A DNA stretch of 64,000 nucleotides from Aplectana chamaeleonis (taxonomy: Eukaryota > Nematoda > Chromadorea > Rhabditida > Cosmocercidae): positions 1 to 64,000 of the forward strand of contig JAPDOI010001751.1 of assembly GCA_029168955.1 (NCBI GenBank), read 5' to 3'. Shown here piece by piece: positions 63,125 to 64,000 of this stretch. Below the pieces are notes generated by a model. The model was not told the DNA's origin. It made no database searches and saw only the letters and a program-made list of their open reading frames with translations. Within the stretch, counting starts at the first letter, position 1. Every line of letters starts with the position of its first letter. Position numbers and translations under genes: made by a program.

Positions 63125-64000
63125 GTCGCGACGCGGGACCCTCGCCCAAGGCTACGGCCTAGTAGCATCGATGGACAAGGGGTCTCGGTCCCATGGCCGC
63201 GTTTAGGGTATTATCAGAGGACTTACATACACGTTCCCAAGCTCGCCGAAGACTGCCACGCGGTTGAGAATACCAAGCCTAAACTATGTGTGTATACGGT
63301 AACCTGTGTTGCAATGGCACTACAGCCTATATCAACAACTATGATGGGGTGACGCCATACCCACATGCAGGGTGAACACTGCCACAGTTTAAAACACACA
63401 CATTGCAAATCCGCCTTCTGCGGTTCAATCAATACTCGGCCAATCGATAATCACTGTGCTTGGCGCAACAAATTACTTCGTACACAACAGAACACCATTA
63501 TGCGCATACTTTACGATACTCCCGACTTGCGGTCAAACAATAAACATAACAAATATACATCCTAAACTAGGTACGGACCTTGCCCGGGCGCTTAGCTAAA
63601 GTGGGTCTGACCCAGCACAACAACCCCCAGGGCGTACCGTGGGCATGCACGGGGAGACGTGTGTCCACGTCCGTGCAGAGGCCAGGCAGAGGGCCCCAGG
63701 GTTACCTGTATTACTGGCAACGTGGTGATGACATCTGGCGACGGGGCTGTTGCTGCTCCTGGCGGCCCGTGGTGTTGTCGACGGGCGCAGGCAGGACGCC
63801 ACTGCGCGCGGGGGCAAGGCCCAATCGGAGTCGATGAAGAGACGACCACTCGCGGAGGCTGGCAGGAGAGGAGACTGGCAGGGGGGACGCCGAGTCGATT
63901 TGGGCGACGTCGCGAAGGCGCCGCGCGCGACGTTCTAGAAGACTGCGTCCTTTAGCATATCGCGACGGGACCAGTTTGGACGTGGCTGAGGCGGACCTTT
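63125..64000. other. GC-rich end of window, no supported gene
   Basis: Several overlapping ORFs (63223-63955) on both strands reflect high GC and few stops. One frame near 63450 (RTQQNTIMRILYDT) faintly resembles a LINE C-terminus but is too short to call. Confidence 0.35.

Noticed and set aside
63580..63955. Overlapping GC-rich ORFs near the window end
   Set aside because: Open on several frames of both strands because of base composition, with no domain or signal peptide.

Overview
The window looks like repeat-dense intergenic DNA from a nematode, most likely a clade V / strongylid (hookworm-type) worm. That rests on short introns with TTTCAG-type acceptors, very small first exons, small secreted glycine-rich peptides of the kind nematodes carry in clusters, CR1-like and RTE-like LINEs, and an extraordinary load of small inverted-repeat transposons. 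No marker gene fixes the species, so this is an inference. No bacterial operons, rRNA, CRISPR array or confident tRNA were seen.

Host genes are few and small, and all lie on the minus strand. Three paralogous three-exon genes (6623-6991, 20532-21042, 37622-38081) encode secreted Gly/Tyr/Leu-rich peptides. They share exactly sized 17-nt and 64-nt first exons and a conserved promoter module: a TATA box about 50 nt upstream of the ATG and a GATAGGATTA block about 180 nt upstream. The third copy has a one-base insertion that carries its frame past the ancestral stop and into its own AATAAA signal. A probable three-exon secreted protein lies at 7566-8266, and a possible 42-residue secreted peptide at 28683-28811.

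The rest is mobile DNA. 1-19 kb holds MITE families, a TA-flanked 1.84-kb element (12347-14188), a GC-rich motif cluster (14725-15420) and a 952-bp foldback (16066-17017). 20-30 kb holds glycine-rich gene 2, a 5'-truncated LINE tail (23582-24425) and several foldbacks. 30-35 kb is a run of near-perfect hairpins, including a 495-bp non-autonomous element with an 8-bp target duplication inside one half of a duplicated segment. 36-43 kb holds gene 3, a higher-order minisatellite (39722-40160), a 0.94-kb foldback with a perfect centre (41628-42566) and a TTAA-flanked element (42703-43259).

43-58 kb is dominated by retroelements: a CR1-like LINE (43465-45346, minus strand) and a complete Ty3/Gypsy LTR retrotransposon (47826-55984, plus strand). 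The Gypsy element has two identical 326-bp LTRs, a 4-bp target duplication, gag, protease, RT, RNase H and integrase, plus an unusual extra reading frame after integrase. It sits next to a decayed RTE-like LINE and between two copies of a 0.97-kb segment (46122-47090 and 57587-58553). 59-64 kb is low-complexity and repeat sequence with no supported gene.

The most interesting items are the post-integrase ORF of the Gypsy element, its repeated leader motifs, the contrast between identical LTRs and frameshifted coding regions, the conserved promoter of the glycine-rich peptide family, and the read-through of gene 3 into its polyadenylation signal.
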